A DNA stretch of 44,846 nucleotides, from positions 1 through 44,846 of the forward strand of contig JBHHYR010000008.1 of assembly GCA_046757585.1 (NCBI GenBank). Reading direction: 5' to 3'. The first letter of the stretch is position 1. Each line of letters begins with the position of its first letter. The position numbers and the translations under genes are program-made. The notes beneath the pieces are model-generated. The model was not told the DNA's origin, ran no database searches, and was given only the letters and a program-made list of their open reading frames with translations. Source of the DNA: JBHHYR01 sp046757585. Its GTDB lineage: Bacteria; Desulfobacterota; Binatia; HRBIN30. Below, one piece after another: positions 1 to 10,077 of the stretch.

Positions 1-414
1 GCTCAACGTGCATGACAGCGACGTTGTCGCATCGATGCCGGTGTCGACATGCGGCCTGCGCGCTGGCTGCGGTTTGGGTGTCTGGGTCGAGGTCGCGGTG
101 GGTGAACTCGTTGCGATCGCTTCAGCAGTCGGCGTGGGTTGCGGCGCCGGTGTGTCCACCACGCGGCTTGGAGTGGCACCGGGTGTCGGGGTAGGAGACG
201 CGGGACGCACCACCGAGCGCTCATCGGCGGGACAGATGGTCAGCCCTTGTCGTTCGACGCAGCGCTGTTCATTGAGCGCCTGCTCGATCGCGGCGTTCTC
301 CGAGCTCGGAAACGCGTCGAAGCCACTGGAGCCGCTGCCGCCGGTACAGGCCCAGGCGCAAACCGCCAGCGCGCATCCCAGTACCATCAACCAGATGTAT
401 CGCCACAGCTGCAT
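1..414 (-). CDS. Membrane-anchored or lipoprotein-like, Pro/Thr-rich protein (partial, C-terminus outside window)
   Basis: The frame opens with ATG at 414 and stays open to base 1, giving 138 codons with the 3' end missing. The first ~23 residues form a hydrophobic N-terminal segment. It contains Cys at residues 14 (preceded by V-L-G, a lipobox-like pattern) and 23 (preceded by A-W-A), so either could be a lipidation site, but the short n-region makes this uncertain. From about residue 75 the sequence is a low-complexity Pro/Thr/Ser linker with repeated P-T-P and Q-P-T-P units, typical of extended surface linkers. An AGAGG ribosome site lies 5 nt before the ATG, and the start follows the stop of the XRE-type regulator by only 13 nt, so the two are probably co-transcribed. 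Function unknown. Confidence 0.6.
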   Translation of the reverse strand, partial: MQLWRYIWLMVLGCALAVCAWACTGGSGSSGFDAFPSSENAAIEQALNEQRCVERQGLTICPADERSVVRPASPTPTPGATPSRVVDTPAPQPTPTAEAIATSSPTATSTQTPKPQPARRPHVDTGIDATTSLSCTLS

Positions 415-427
415 GATCGCCTCTCAC

Positions 428-1237
428 TCAGAACGTCGTCGACGTCACCAGGACGTTGAGAAATCGGGTTTGCGCTGACGCATCGGTAGCGAACTCCTGT
501 GCCAGCTGGCGGACCGTGTCATCCAACCGCTTCTGGAACTCCACGAGTCGGCCCGCGTCGATGTGCAGATAGTGGTTGCGCAGGTAGGTGCCAGTGTCCG
601 TATCGGCAAGCGCCAGCTTGTCGAGCAAGCCCTTGGCGAACAACGCGCAGAACTCGAGCGCCAATGCCTGCCGCTCCGCGGTGTCTGTAGCCACATAGTG
701 TCGTCCCCGCCGGCGCACCTTGCCGGTGCGCACTTCGATGAGCCCGCGCTGGCGCAACGCGGCCTCGACCTGCTTGGCAAGTGCGCCGCTGACGGCTGCC
801 TTCTTGGCGCCACGGCGCGCGGGGCTACGGAACGCCTGCCGCCACCGCGCCACTGGTACCCAGCTGCCGTCGTCCGGCAACGCGGCAATCGCCTGGCTCG
901 TCAACACAGCCAGGTCGGCGTCCTCGATGCCGGCCACCCCGCGCGGCGCGTGCAGCACCCGGCGCAGCTCGCGGCTGAAGGCGTACAAGATGCGGTCGCG
1001 CCACAGCAGCGCTAGCAGCTCGTACGGATCTTCCTTGCGGATCGCCGCCAGCCGGCGGACCAGGGCCTCGCTGGGAAACCGCTTCCCTTTCTCGATGTAC
1101 CCGAGCATCACCGGATCGATCACGCCGCCCAACACCTCGGTCGCGAAGCGGCGCACGGTGTAGTCGCGGCCCATGAGGACACGGGTTTCGTAGAACACGT
1201 CCTTGATGCTTCTGCGCGGCGACGCCGGTGCGGCCAT
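428..1237 (-). CDS. XRE-type transcriptional regulator, DUF4423/TIGR02147-like
   Basis: 269 aa. Residues ~15-60 have the helix-turn-helix pattern of XRE proteins (a helix ending in a Y-I-E-K-G-K-R turn followed by P-S-x-x-L-V-R-R-L-A). The middle holds a winged-helix-like segment around residues 165-195 (a Q-R-G-L-I-E turn and a basic strand). The helical C-terminus resembles the Fibrobacter/Myxococcus regulators known as TIGR02147/DUF4423; that family call is from memory and is inference. A longer frame extends to 1396, but the ATG at 1237 lies 8 nt after a good extended -10 box, which suggests a leaderless mRNA starting at the initiation codon. The gene is divergent from the cohesin/dockerin gene and followed 13 nt later by the lipoprotein-like gene. 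It may control the shared promoter region. Confidence 0.75.
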   Translation of the reverse strand: MAAPASPRRSIKDVFYETRVLMGRDYTVRRFATEVLGGVIDPVMLGYIEKGKRFPSEALVRRLAAIRKEDPYELLALLWRDRILYAFSRELRRVLHAPRGVAGIEDADLAVLTSQAIAALPDDGSWVPVARWRQAFRSPARRGAKKAAVSGALAKQVEAALRQRGLIEVRTGKVRRRGRHYVATDTAERQALALEFCALFAKGLLDKLALADTDTGTYLRNHYLHIDAGRLVEFQKRLDDTVRQLAQEFATDASAQTRFLNVLVTSTTF

Positions 1238-1244
1238 GGCCCCA

Positions 1245-1272
1245 ATAGTACCAAAGCGAACTTGATTGACAA
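1245..1272 (-). promoter_or_regulatory. Sigma-70-like promoter of the XRE-type regulator (leaderless start)
   Basis: On the minus strand, TTGTCA (1272-1267) is followed by 16 nt and TACTAT (1250-1245), preceded by TGG as an extended -10. Only 7 nt separate the -10 from the ATG at 1237, so transcription would start at or next to the initiation codon. Confidence 0.6.
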
Positions 1273-1294
1273 GCAAACAAAACTTGTTTATTAG
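1266..1294 (+). promoter_or_regulatory. Rightward sigma-70-like promoter overlapping the divergent -35, with inverted repeat
   Basis: A perfect TTGACA (1266-1271) is followed by 17 nt and TATTAG (1289-1294). The -35 shares five bases with the leftward -35 (1267-1272). An inverted repeat, ACAAG (1269-1273) and CTTGT (1283-1287), covers the -35 edge and spacer and could be an operator, plausibly for the adjacent XRE-type protein. The predicted leader to the ATG at 1484 is about 180 nt. Confidence 0.55.
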
Positions 1295-1335
1295 AGGATC
1301 GTCCCCGAGGCGCCCGCGGATGACGAACGAAGCAA

Positions 1336-1401
1336 GGAGGGTGGCAGGTTTGAGGATGCCGTGTTCTACCTCCCTGGCCGAACCGGTATCGGCCACCCTC
1401 C
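1336..1401 (+). promoter_or_regulatory. Structured 5' leader with two mutually exclusive hairpins
   Basis: GGAGGGTGGC (1336-1345) is perfectly complementary to GCCACCCTCC (1392-1401). A second perfect 7-bp stem, 1375-1381 with 1389-1395 (7-nt loop), uses part of the same 3' arm, so both cannot form at once. The elements lie between the rightward promoter and the start at 1484. Complementarity is seen directly; a regulatory role is inference. Confidence 0.35.
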
Positions 1402-1483
1402 CCGCGGGCGCCGCTCCGTTCCGTGGGACCCCCCGGTTCGATCGCTGTCACCAAGTGCAGCACCACGCAACGGGAGGCACGAG

Positions 1484-3637
1484 ATGACTGAGAGCCACAC
1501 CTACAACCGAGTGACACGTCGGGCCGCATGGATTCGACATCTGAGCGCCGCGCCGATTGGTTTGGCGCTCCTCTGTACCGGGCCTCTGTCGGCCCCGGCA
1601 CAGTCACCCCCTGCCGCGTCAGTCACCCTTGAGGTGACCTCGGCGGAGGCCAGGCCAGGACAGCAGTTGACCATCCCGGTCACGTTGAGAACCGGCGGTC
1701 TCGAGGTCGCCGGCGTGCAGAACGACATCACCTACCCAGTGGCGGTCATGTCGCTGGTCGGTTGCGAGGTGAACGCCGCCGTGGGGAAGGACCTCACGCA
1801 GTTCAAGTTTTCGCTGTCAGGTGTGCGCGCGGTTGTGCTCGGGGCCAACATCGATTCGATCCCCGATGGGGCCGAGCTGTACAGGTGCGAGGTGGACGTA
1901 ACGCCGGACGCGGCCACGGGACAGTATCCGCTCGTCGCGGCAGCGGTGGTCGTCATCGATCCCGCTGGCCAGCCGCTGCCCGATGTCATTGGCAGCAACG
2001 GCGTCCTATTCGTCCGGCCGCTCCCGCTGACACCCACCCCCGTCGCCCCCGCCGTGCGAATCGATGTCGTCCGTGCGAATCCGGGGGAGCTGGTGCAAGT
2101 CGCAGTGCGGCTGGAGAGCGTTGGCGCGTCAGTTGCCGGCACACAAAACGACATCGGGTTCGACGGAGTCTTTATTTCGATCGTCGCTAAGCCCAGTGGC
2201 AGACCGGATTGCACCGTCAATCCGGACATCGACAAGGCGGCCACATCGTTCGGCTTCCGTCCGGCGGGCTGTGCGGATAGCCAATGCGTTTCGGTGCGGG
2301 CGATTGTCTTCTCGACCGCCAACAGCGATCCGATCGCGGACGGCGCCGTGCTCTACACGTGCACCGTCCGCGTCGCCTCTGACGCAGCTGAGACTGTCCA
2401 TCCACTGGTGGCCAGCAACGTCGTCTTCAGCACCCCGGAAGGCCGACCCGTACCTGGAGCCACGGGCCGTAGTGGCGCGATTGTCGTCGGACCGGTTGAC
2501 GGCCACCAACCACCCGGCGCCCCACTACCATCGGCGGCGGCTACCGCGACGGCTGTGCCACCGAGTCGCACGGGCGCGCCTACCGTAACACCAACGGCGG
2601 CTTCGCCGCAGCGCTCTGACGCCCCCGTACCTCAGGCCATGGCAGCGGGAGACAACGGTGGGTGCCAGATCGCTCGCCCGCATGCGAGTCCGCTCGCCTG
2701 CGTTCTGCTGCTGTTGCCCCTCGCGCTGCTGATGCTCCGGAGAAAAACGAGAAGCGCCTGTGCCATCGCCACCGAACGCCAGCGGCCAGGTGTTCTCATG
2801 GCTCTGGTGCTGTCGGCGTTGGTAGCGCTCGCCGGTGTGCGGCCGGCAACGGGTCACCTCGCCGAGCTCTGTGCAGGCGACTGCAACGGCGACGACATCG
2901 TCACGGTCGACGAGCTGATCACCGGAATCAACATGGCCCTCACCAAGGTGCCGGCGGACAGCTGCCCTTCCTTCTGTGACCCGATCTGCGGCCCGATCTG
3001 TGAGCCACCTTGCCCGGCGGTCAACCTGCCAACCGTGACCGTCCTCGTCCGTGCAGTCAATAACGCGCTGCACGGGTGTCCCGGCGATGGCAGCCGCGAG
3101 CTGCGCTGGTTCGAAGGCTGCGGCCCGCCGGTCGTGGCGCAGCAGCCGTGTCCTGAGGACATCGGATACTGCTCGGGCGAGCAGCTGGGCGCGCCTTGTG
3201 CGGAGTTCGCTGCCTTCTGCTGTCTGCCCGGCTCGTTTTGTACTGCAGGGCACTGCAATAGCCCGCTCATCTGTCGGAGAACGCCTGTCGGCTCGTGTCC
3301 GATTTCGCGCCGGCGCTACAAACGCGACGTGGCGTATCTCGAGACGGCGGATCTGACGCGACTCCGGGACGAGGTTCTGGCCATCAAGCTGGCCACCTTC
3401 CGCTACCGCACCGAGGCGGCCGCAGTTCCGCCGCATCTCGGGTTCATGATCGACGACGTCGAGCCGAGCCCGAGCGTCGACAGCCGCCGCGACGTGGTGG
3501 ATCTCTACGGGTACACCAGCATGGCCGTCGCGGCGATCCAGATGCAAGCCACCGAGATCAAGGCGTTGCAGAGCGAAGTGGAGCAGTTGCGCAGCGAGCT
3601 TCGGGGGTCCACGGCCGGCACTCACCCCATGCGTTGA
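1484..3637 (+). CDS. Secreted chimeric protein: two cohesin-like domains, internal NGGCQ sorting tag, dockerin-like EF-hand, S74 chaperone domain
   Basis: 717 aa; the start is set by GGGAGG at 1472-1477, 6 nt before ATG. Residues 1-40 are a signal peptide (cleavage near A-Q-S). Two cohesin-like beta domains occupy ~46-178 and ~190-336, each with a V-A-G-x-Q-N-D-I core, followed by a Pro/Thr linker. Residues 390-421 (D-N-G-G-C-Q, hydrophobic stretch, R-R-K) look like a complete C-terminal sorting tag, yet the frame continues. A second signal-like helix (439-456) leads to a dockerin-like EF-hand (D466, N468, D470, E477) with a degenerate second half, a Cys-rich segment, then an S74/endosialidase-type chaperone domain (606-705) ending in a coiled coil. 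S608 and K613 match the spacing of the autocleavage dyad, but the residue after Ser is Arg rather than Asp. This looks like two neighbouring genes joined by stop-codon loss, or an assembly error. A cellulosome role is unlikely. Confidence 0.75.
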   Translation: MTESHTYNRVTRRAAWIRHLSAAPIGLALLCTGPLSAPAQSPPAASVTLEVTSAEARPGQQLTIPVTLRTGGLEVAGVQNDITYPVAVMSLVGCEVNAAVGKDLTQFKFSLSGVRAVVLGANIDSIPDGAELYRCEVDVTPDAATGQYPLVAAAVVVIDPAGQPLPDVIGSNGVLFVRPLPLTPTPVAPAVRIDVVRANPGELVQVAVRLESVGASVAGTQNDIGFDGVFISIVAKPSGRPDCTVNPDIDKAATSFGFRPAGCADSQCVSVRAIVFSTANSDPIADGAVLYTCTVRVASDAAETVHPLVASNVVFSTPEGRPVPGATGRSGAIVVGPVDGHQPPGAPLPSAAATATAVPPSRTGAPTVTPTAASPQRSDAPVPQAMAAGDNGGCQIARPHASPLACVLLLLPLALLMLRRKTRSACAIATERQRPGVLMALVLSALVALAGVRPATGHLAELCAGDCNGDDIVTVDELITGINMALTKVPADSCPSFCDPICGPICEPPCPAVNLPTVTVLVRAVNNALHGCPGDGSRELRWFEGCGPPVVAQQPCPEDIGYCSGEQLGAPCAEFAAFCCLPGSFCTAGHCNSPLICRRTPVGSCPISRRRYKRDVAYLETADLTRLRDEVLAIKLATFRYRTEAAAVPPHLGFMIDDVEPSPSVDSRRDVVDLYGYTSMAVAAIQMQATEIKALQSEVEQLRSELRGSTAGTHPMR

Positions 3638-3655
3638 CGGCAAGGACCCCGGGGC

Positions 3656-3850
3656 TCACGTTTGGAGATATGCGTACCGCACGGCGAACCGGACCGCGAA
3701 CAGGTACAGCAACGCGCGGACCTCACGCCCGCAACCAACGGCGAGCATGGGTGTAGCGTAGGCGATGAAGCTAAACGCGATCCCTTCGGTGAGTACAGCA
3801 CCAGGCCGTAGAGCGCCGATGACCTCGGTGCGCACACTGGTGCCCTGGCG
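3656..3850 (-). pseudogene. C-terminal remnant of an NCS2-family purine/xanthine permease
   Basis: On the minus strand one frame ending in TGA (3658-3656) reads T-E-G-I-A-F-S-F-I-A-Y-A, then G-R-E-V-R-A-L-L-Y-L-F-A-V and a terminal R-Y-A-Y-L. That is the pattern of the last two membrane helices of AzgA/PbuG-type NCS2 permeases. Upstream in the same frame a TGA appears within about 60 codons and no start or transporter core exists, so only the tail remains. It lies between two unrelated genes. Family call by memory of the C-terminal pattern. Confidence 0.5.
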
Positions 3851-3888
3851 GCGGAGATCTCAAACAAGCGCGCGACCATGCTGGCGGC

Positions 3889-4599
3889 CTACCGGGAAAG
3901 CCACGGTGCGTAGATGATCCCCATCTGTCCAGCGACGTAGGTCAGCCAGATCCAATCGTTGGCGTTGGTCAGCCGCAGCCCGCGGATGTCAGTGACGCCG
4001 ATGAGCAGGTCGGATCCCACGAACAGCAAGCCGCCGAGCGCAGCGAGCCACCATCCACCGCCGAGCGACATTCCTAGTGCCAACGCAAACGAGGCCATGA
4101 GCCCGATCCACAGCCCGTAGACGAGCGCCCCGACGTTCACGATCGGCTCGCGCGCGGGATTACGGATCAAGAACCACCAACCACTTACTGTGGCCGTTCC
4201 ATAGGCGATGAGCCCCAACCACAGGCCAGGGCTCGCCACTGCGGCACCACGCAGCCGGACTGTGCTCACGTATGCGGTGATATACAGAGCGTGCGCCACG
4301 CCGAAGGCGGCCATCCCACCAATCAGACGGTTCGGGACCGGGAGCAGCCGCGCCATGATCAGGTCGCCGGCAAAAGACGCCATCATCCCGAGCAGTACCC
4401 AGCGGCTATAGGCGGCAGCTTCGGCCGTACGGCCGCTCCAGATGAGGAAGGCCGCCACGACAAGTGAAAGGCTGAGTCCCATGCGAACGGGCCACGCCAA
4501 GCGACCGTTGGTGTCGCGCTCGGGCGCGTCGCGCCACGGCCCAAACCATCCGACAGCAAACAAAGCGACCTGGGCGATCCACAGCAGGCCAATGATCAT
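3889..4599 (-). CDS. YhhN/TMEM86-family lysoplasmalogenase-like membrane protein
   Basis: 236 aa with about eight hydrophobic helices. Family hallmarks are S-F-A-G-D-L near residue 75, G-M-A-A-F-x-x-A-H-A-L-Y near 95-106, a G-S-D-L-L-I-G-V segment near 198 and a terminal Y-V-A-G-Q-M. The conserved Asp residues are those implicated in lysoplasmalogenase activity in TMEM86B, which hydrolyses the vinyl-ether bond of lysoplasmalogens; bacterial members are mostly untested. The ribosome site is weak (GAG next to ATG). It is transcribed divergently from the di-haem protein and its stop lies just upstream of the NCS2 remnant. No operon partner. Confidence 0.8.
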   Translation of the reverse strand: MIIGLLWIAQVALFAVGWFGPWRDAPERDTNGRLAWPVRMGLSLSLVVAAFLIWSGRTAEAAAYSRWVLLGMMASFAGDLIMARLLPVPNRLIGGMAAFGVAHALYITAYVSTVRLRGAAVASPGLWLGLIAYGTATVSGWWFLIRNPAREPIVNVGALVYGLWIGLMASFALALGMSLGGGWWLAALGGLLFVGSDLLIGVTDIRGLRLTNANDWIWLTYVAGQMGIIYAPWLSR

Positions 4600-4776
4600 C
4601 TCGTGGCTACTGTATCGCAGCGGCCGATGACTGTCAGGGGATTCGTACGCCCAACTGCCGGGACCAGAGGTAACCTGACCTACGAAATCCCTTCGCCTGT
4701 TCGCAGAAAATTGTTGCCTCTGGAAGCAGGAAGGGTAAAAGATAGAAAGACCATCTTGAAACGGGAGCGAAGCGCG

Positions 4777-8067
<3,291 letters not shown>

Positions 8068-8178
8068 TCGCAAGCCGGCAGGCGCAGGGAAGGCATGTGC
8101 AACATACCTCGGAGCTTAGGTCCGATTTCGGATGCGATCAAGACGTCGCGGCAGGACCTGGGCAAGGAGGACAAGCTC

Positions 8179-8304
8179 CTAGAGCCCGGTCGGACGTGTG
8201 GGCAGCGTGCACTGAGCGCTCACGGTCTTCACCGCAGTTGCCTGCTTGCGTCTGTGTGCCATCCGCTCCCGACCGGTCCTTGCTGCGACGACGAGCTTCT
8301 TCAT
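8179..8304 (-). CDS. Possible small basic protein (41 aa)
   Basis: ATG at 8304 is preceded by GGGAGG with a 5-nt spacer, one of the better ribosome sites in the region. The product starts M-K-K-L-V-V-A-A, carries ten Lys/Arg and a single Glu, and ends at TAG (8181-8179). The same frame stays open upstream to about 9369 through repeat sequence, but that portion looks non-coding. It is divergent from the FG-GAP remnant. I do not recognise a family; it could be a real small protein or the 5' end of a lost gene. Confidence 0.35.
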   Translation of the reverse strand: MKKLVVAARTGRERMAHRRKQATAVKTVSAQCTLPTRPTGL

Positions 8305-8416
8305 CGGAGCCTCCCTTTCTGCTGCAATTCCAGCGGCAGTCCTTGGTGGTGTGTTCAGTGAAACGTGCCAGCTGTGCGTCACTGCCGGCGGCTCGGTTTC
8401 TGGAAAGTAGTGCACT

Positions 8417-8715
8417 GTGAATGCGGACTGCCTGGCCGGTGAGACCTGCCAGACCAAATCGTGGCTGCAGTGCGACCAGCAGCAAAAGGACATTGCGATC
8501 GGCGATTTCGACGGCGACGGGTGGATGGATGTGGTTATCGCCCGCAAGAAGCCGTTTTCGCGCAAGGGGGGACGCTCGACCTTGTGCTGATGAACGAGGC
8601 CGGCACGCTGGTCGATCGCACCCAGCATATGGGGAACATGCACCCGAGCACGAACGTGTTCTTCCCCAGCGAAAGCGAGGTCCTCGTTGGCGCGCCACCT
8701 GCTCGGTCCCCCTTT
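8417..8715 (+). pseudogene. Frameshifted fragment of an FG-GAP/VCBS repeat protein
   Basis: One frame reads C-D-Q-Q-Q-K-D-I-A-I-G-D-F-D-G-D-G, then V-V-I-A-R-K-K-P-F-S, and hits a stop near 8590. The adjacent frame continues L-D-L-V-L-M-N-E-A-G-T-L-V-D-R-T. Joined, the two match residues ~178-230 of the FG-GAP protein encoded at 12495-14342 (E-K-D-I-A-V-G-D-F-D, V-V-R-K-R-P-F-S, L-L-L-N-E-D-G-I-L-V-D-R-T). No signal peptide or remaining blades are present and the 3' side runs into a dispersed repeat. It is a decayed or truncated paralogue. Confidence 0.65.
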
Positions 8716-8727
8716 TTCAAGCTGAGC

Positions 8728-8823
8728 ATGTCCCACATCTCCTCGCTCTGGACACGGGACGGCCACAACGGTGATGGGTTTCTGATCGTAGAGGTTGAAT
8801 CTGTCGAGCGTCGACGTTGCGCA
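8728..8823 (-). repeat. Dispersed ~95-bp repeat, type 2, copy 1
   Basis: Read on the minus strand, this segment matches 14653-14749 on the plus strand over most of its length. Shared blocks include TCGACGCTCG, CAGATT, ATCACC and GTCCCGTGTCCAGAG, followed by GAGATG and GGGACA. It abuts the FG-GAP remnant. A short third copy of the last block lies at 9342-9368. Confidence 0.55.
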
Positions 8824-8850
8824 GTGTAGGGACCCTTCGCGCACCGTGTT

Positions 8851-8872
8851 CCTTCTCCCGGGTGGGAGAAGG
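8851..8872. repeat. REP-like perfect palindrome
   Basis: CCTTCTCCC and GGGAGAAGG form a perfect 9-bp stem around a 4-nt loop. Such hairpins are common dispersed extragenic palindromes in GC-rich bacteria. It sits between type-2 and type-1 repeat copies. Confidence 0.5.
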
Positions 8873-8991
8873 TGAGGATGAGCGGGAGTGAAGAATTGGC
8901 GCAGCCCCTTCTGTTTTGTCCTTCTCCGCGCGTCTGCCGGCCCCCCGCAGCATCCAAGAAGGCCGCCTGCGGCACCACATCGCATCCCCCT

Positions 8992-9125
8992 CACCCTGAT
9001 CCGGAACCGATGGTAACACGCGACGGTGAACCAGGGGGCAGCTCCCGCCGCACGCTCGGCCGAACACGCCGGGGACAAACGTCTGGCGATGACATCACCC
9101 GAGAGCGCCCAAGAGCTTCCTCTCC
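8992..9125 (+). repeat. Dispersed repeat, type 1, copy A (3' part only)
   Basis: Aligns with 14453-14584 and partly with 10615-10692. Shared blocks are CACCCTGAT, GGTGAACCAGG-like, CTCCCGCCGCACGCTCG, GAACACGCCG, ACGTCTGGCGATGA and AGCTTCCTCTC. The 5' half present in copies B and C is missing here. Confidence 0.55.
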
Positions 9126-9197
9126 CGCCGATGTGCGGGAGCTGATCTTTACCCACATCTTGGCCTTCCGCACACTGCCGGTTCAGCAGGTGAGCTT

Positions 9198-9328
9198 CCC
9201 CCTTTGACAAAGGGGGATTGAGGGGGATTTGCTTTGCTCCGTGCCGGGCCGGTACCCCTCGCGCCGCGAGCGATGAACCGCTGTGGCGGGAGAAAATCCC
9301 CCCTGGCCCCCCTATTTCAAAGGGGGGA
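9198..9328. repeat. Inverted pair of C/G-tract repeats (MITE-like hairpin)
   Basis: CCCCCTTTGACAAAGGGGG followed by ATTGAGGGGGATTT (9198-9230) recurs inverted at 9294-9328 (AAAATCCCCCC...CCTATTTCAAAGGGGGG). Each arm is itself palindromic and the two arms can fold into one long hairpin. This resembles widely scattered non-autonomous repeats in environmental bacteria. Confidence 0.55.
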
Positions 9329-9341
9329 ACTTCACTCCGCA

Positions 9342-9368
9342 GTGTCCAGAGCCACGAAATGTGGGACA
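9342..9368 (+). repeat. Short copy of type-2 repeat end
   Basis: GTGTCCAGAGC, then ATGTGGGACAT, as in the end of the type-2 repeat at 8728-8823 (minus) and 14653-14749 (plus). Confidence 0.45.
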
Positions 9369-9659
9369 TGAACAGAGGGGAGCTCGTTGCTTGCGCCTGT
9401 TCCAGGGATCTTCAAGGGGCGGCGACGCTCAGGGTGGTCGCGAAGAACCTACGCGACATTTCCTCCCTCGGCGCGCTCGCAGGCTGAGCGCCGTGCTGTA
9501 TCCGGGCAACCGCCGCCGCCTGCACTGGTCCCGCGGGCCGGTGCCTCTGCGCAGCACGCAGTGGGAGAGGGCGCCGTTGAGATCGATGCGGAGAGCGCGG
9601 CGCATTCCGCCACCCGGGTCTCACCTTGAGGTGCTACTCAGCAACGAATAGGAGGTTCA

Positions 9660-9799
9660 ATGGGAACTTCGGTATGGGCAAGCGAGGTTTCCTAATGGCC
9701 TACTTTCCCGCGACTGAGCTCGCCCTCGCCGGCTTGATCTGCGCCCCTACCACTGTCGGCAAGTCCGGTCAGAATGAGGACACCTTCTGCAATGGGTAG
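9660..9799 (+). other. Two tiny overlapping ORFs behind a strong ribosome site (doubtful)
   Basis: AGGAGG at 9650-9655 precedes ATG at 9660 by 4 nt; that ORF has 11 codons and ends TAA (9693-9695). An ATG at 9695 overlaps the stop (TAATG) and opens 34 codons to TAG at 9797-9799. The arrangement looks like a translated leader plus reinitiation, but neither peptide is recognisable and chance is likely. They end just before the convergent DUF5647-like gene. Confidence 0.2.
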
Positions 9800-9810
9800 C
9801 GCAAGTGCCG

Positions 9811-10077
9811 TCACGCCGCGTCGATACGCAGTCGTAGCGCGCGGATCCGAGACCGTGCGGGCAGCAGCTTGCGGATGTCTACGACGACCACGGGCTGTCC
9901 GGGTTGGCGCTGCTTGCGCGCCAGGCGGCGCAGCCACGCATTGAACTTTGGGTCGCCGGAAAGCTGGAGGACCACCTGCGCGCCACGCGGAATTCTGGCC
10001 GCAAACGCGGGATGCTCCATGACGTAGCGATCGAACTCGGCGACCAACTCGGCGTTTCGTTCTTCAAACCAGATCAC
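9811..10077 (-). CDS. DUF5647-like small protein
   Basis: 88 aa, initiated by GTG at 10077 that overlaps the stop of the upstream gene (GTGA), with GGGAGGAG 6 nt before. The sequence has the pattern I associate with DUF5647: E-F-D-R-Y-V-M-E-H-P near residue 14, R-I-P-R-G-A-Q-V-V near 28, a G-D-P-x-F-N-x-W core, then G-Q-P-V-V-V-V-D-I and a basic C-terminus. Function is unknown. Translational coupling with the DUF7718-like gene implies the two products are made in fixed ratio and may interact. Confidence 0.65.
   Translation of the reverse strand: MIWFEERNAELVAEFDRYVMEHPAFAARIPRGAQVVLQLSGDPKFNAWLRRLARKQRQPGQPVVVVDIRKLLPARSRIRALRLRIDAA

Larger units (their letters stand above)
8068..9659. other. 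Gene-poor repeat-rich interval
   Basis: After the di-haem gene, about 1.6 kb holds no intact large gene. It contains a possible 41-aa small ORF, a frameshifted FG-GAP remnant and several dispersed or palindromic repeats, each listed separately. The rest (about 8882-8990 and 9370-9650) shows nothing I can assign. Confidence 0.6.

Noticed and set aside
1484..3637. Cellulosome scaffold (cohesin plus dockerin)
   Set aside because: No carbohydrate-active domains or scaffoldin array are present; the dockerin half is degenerate, and such modules are common in non-cellulolytic bacteria.
8728..9368. CRISPR array from repeated blocks
   Set aside because: Repeats are few, of different lengths, in mixed orientation and without regular spacers.
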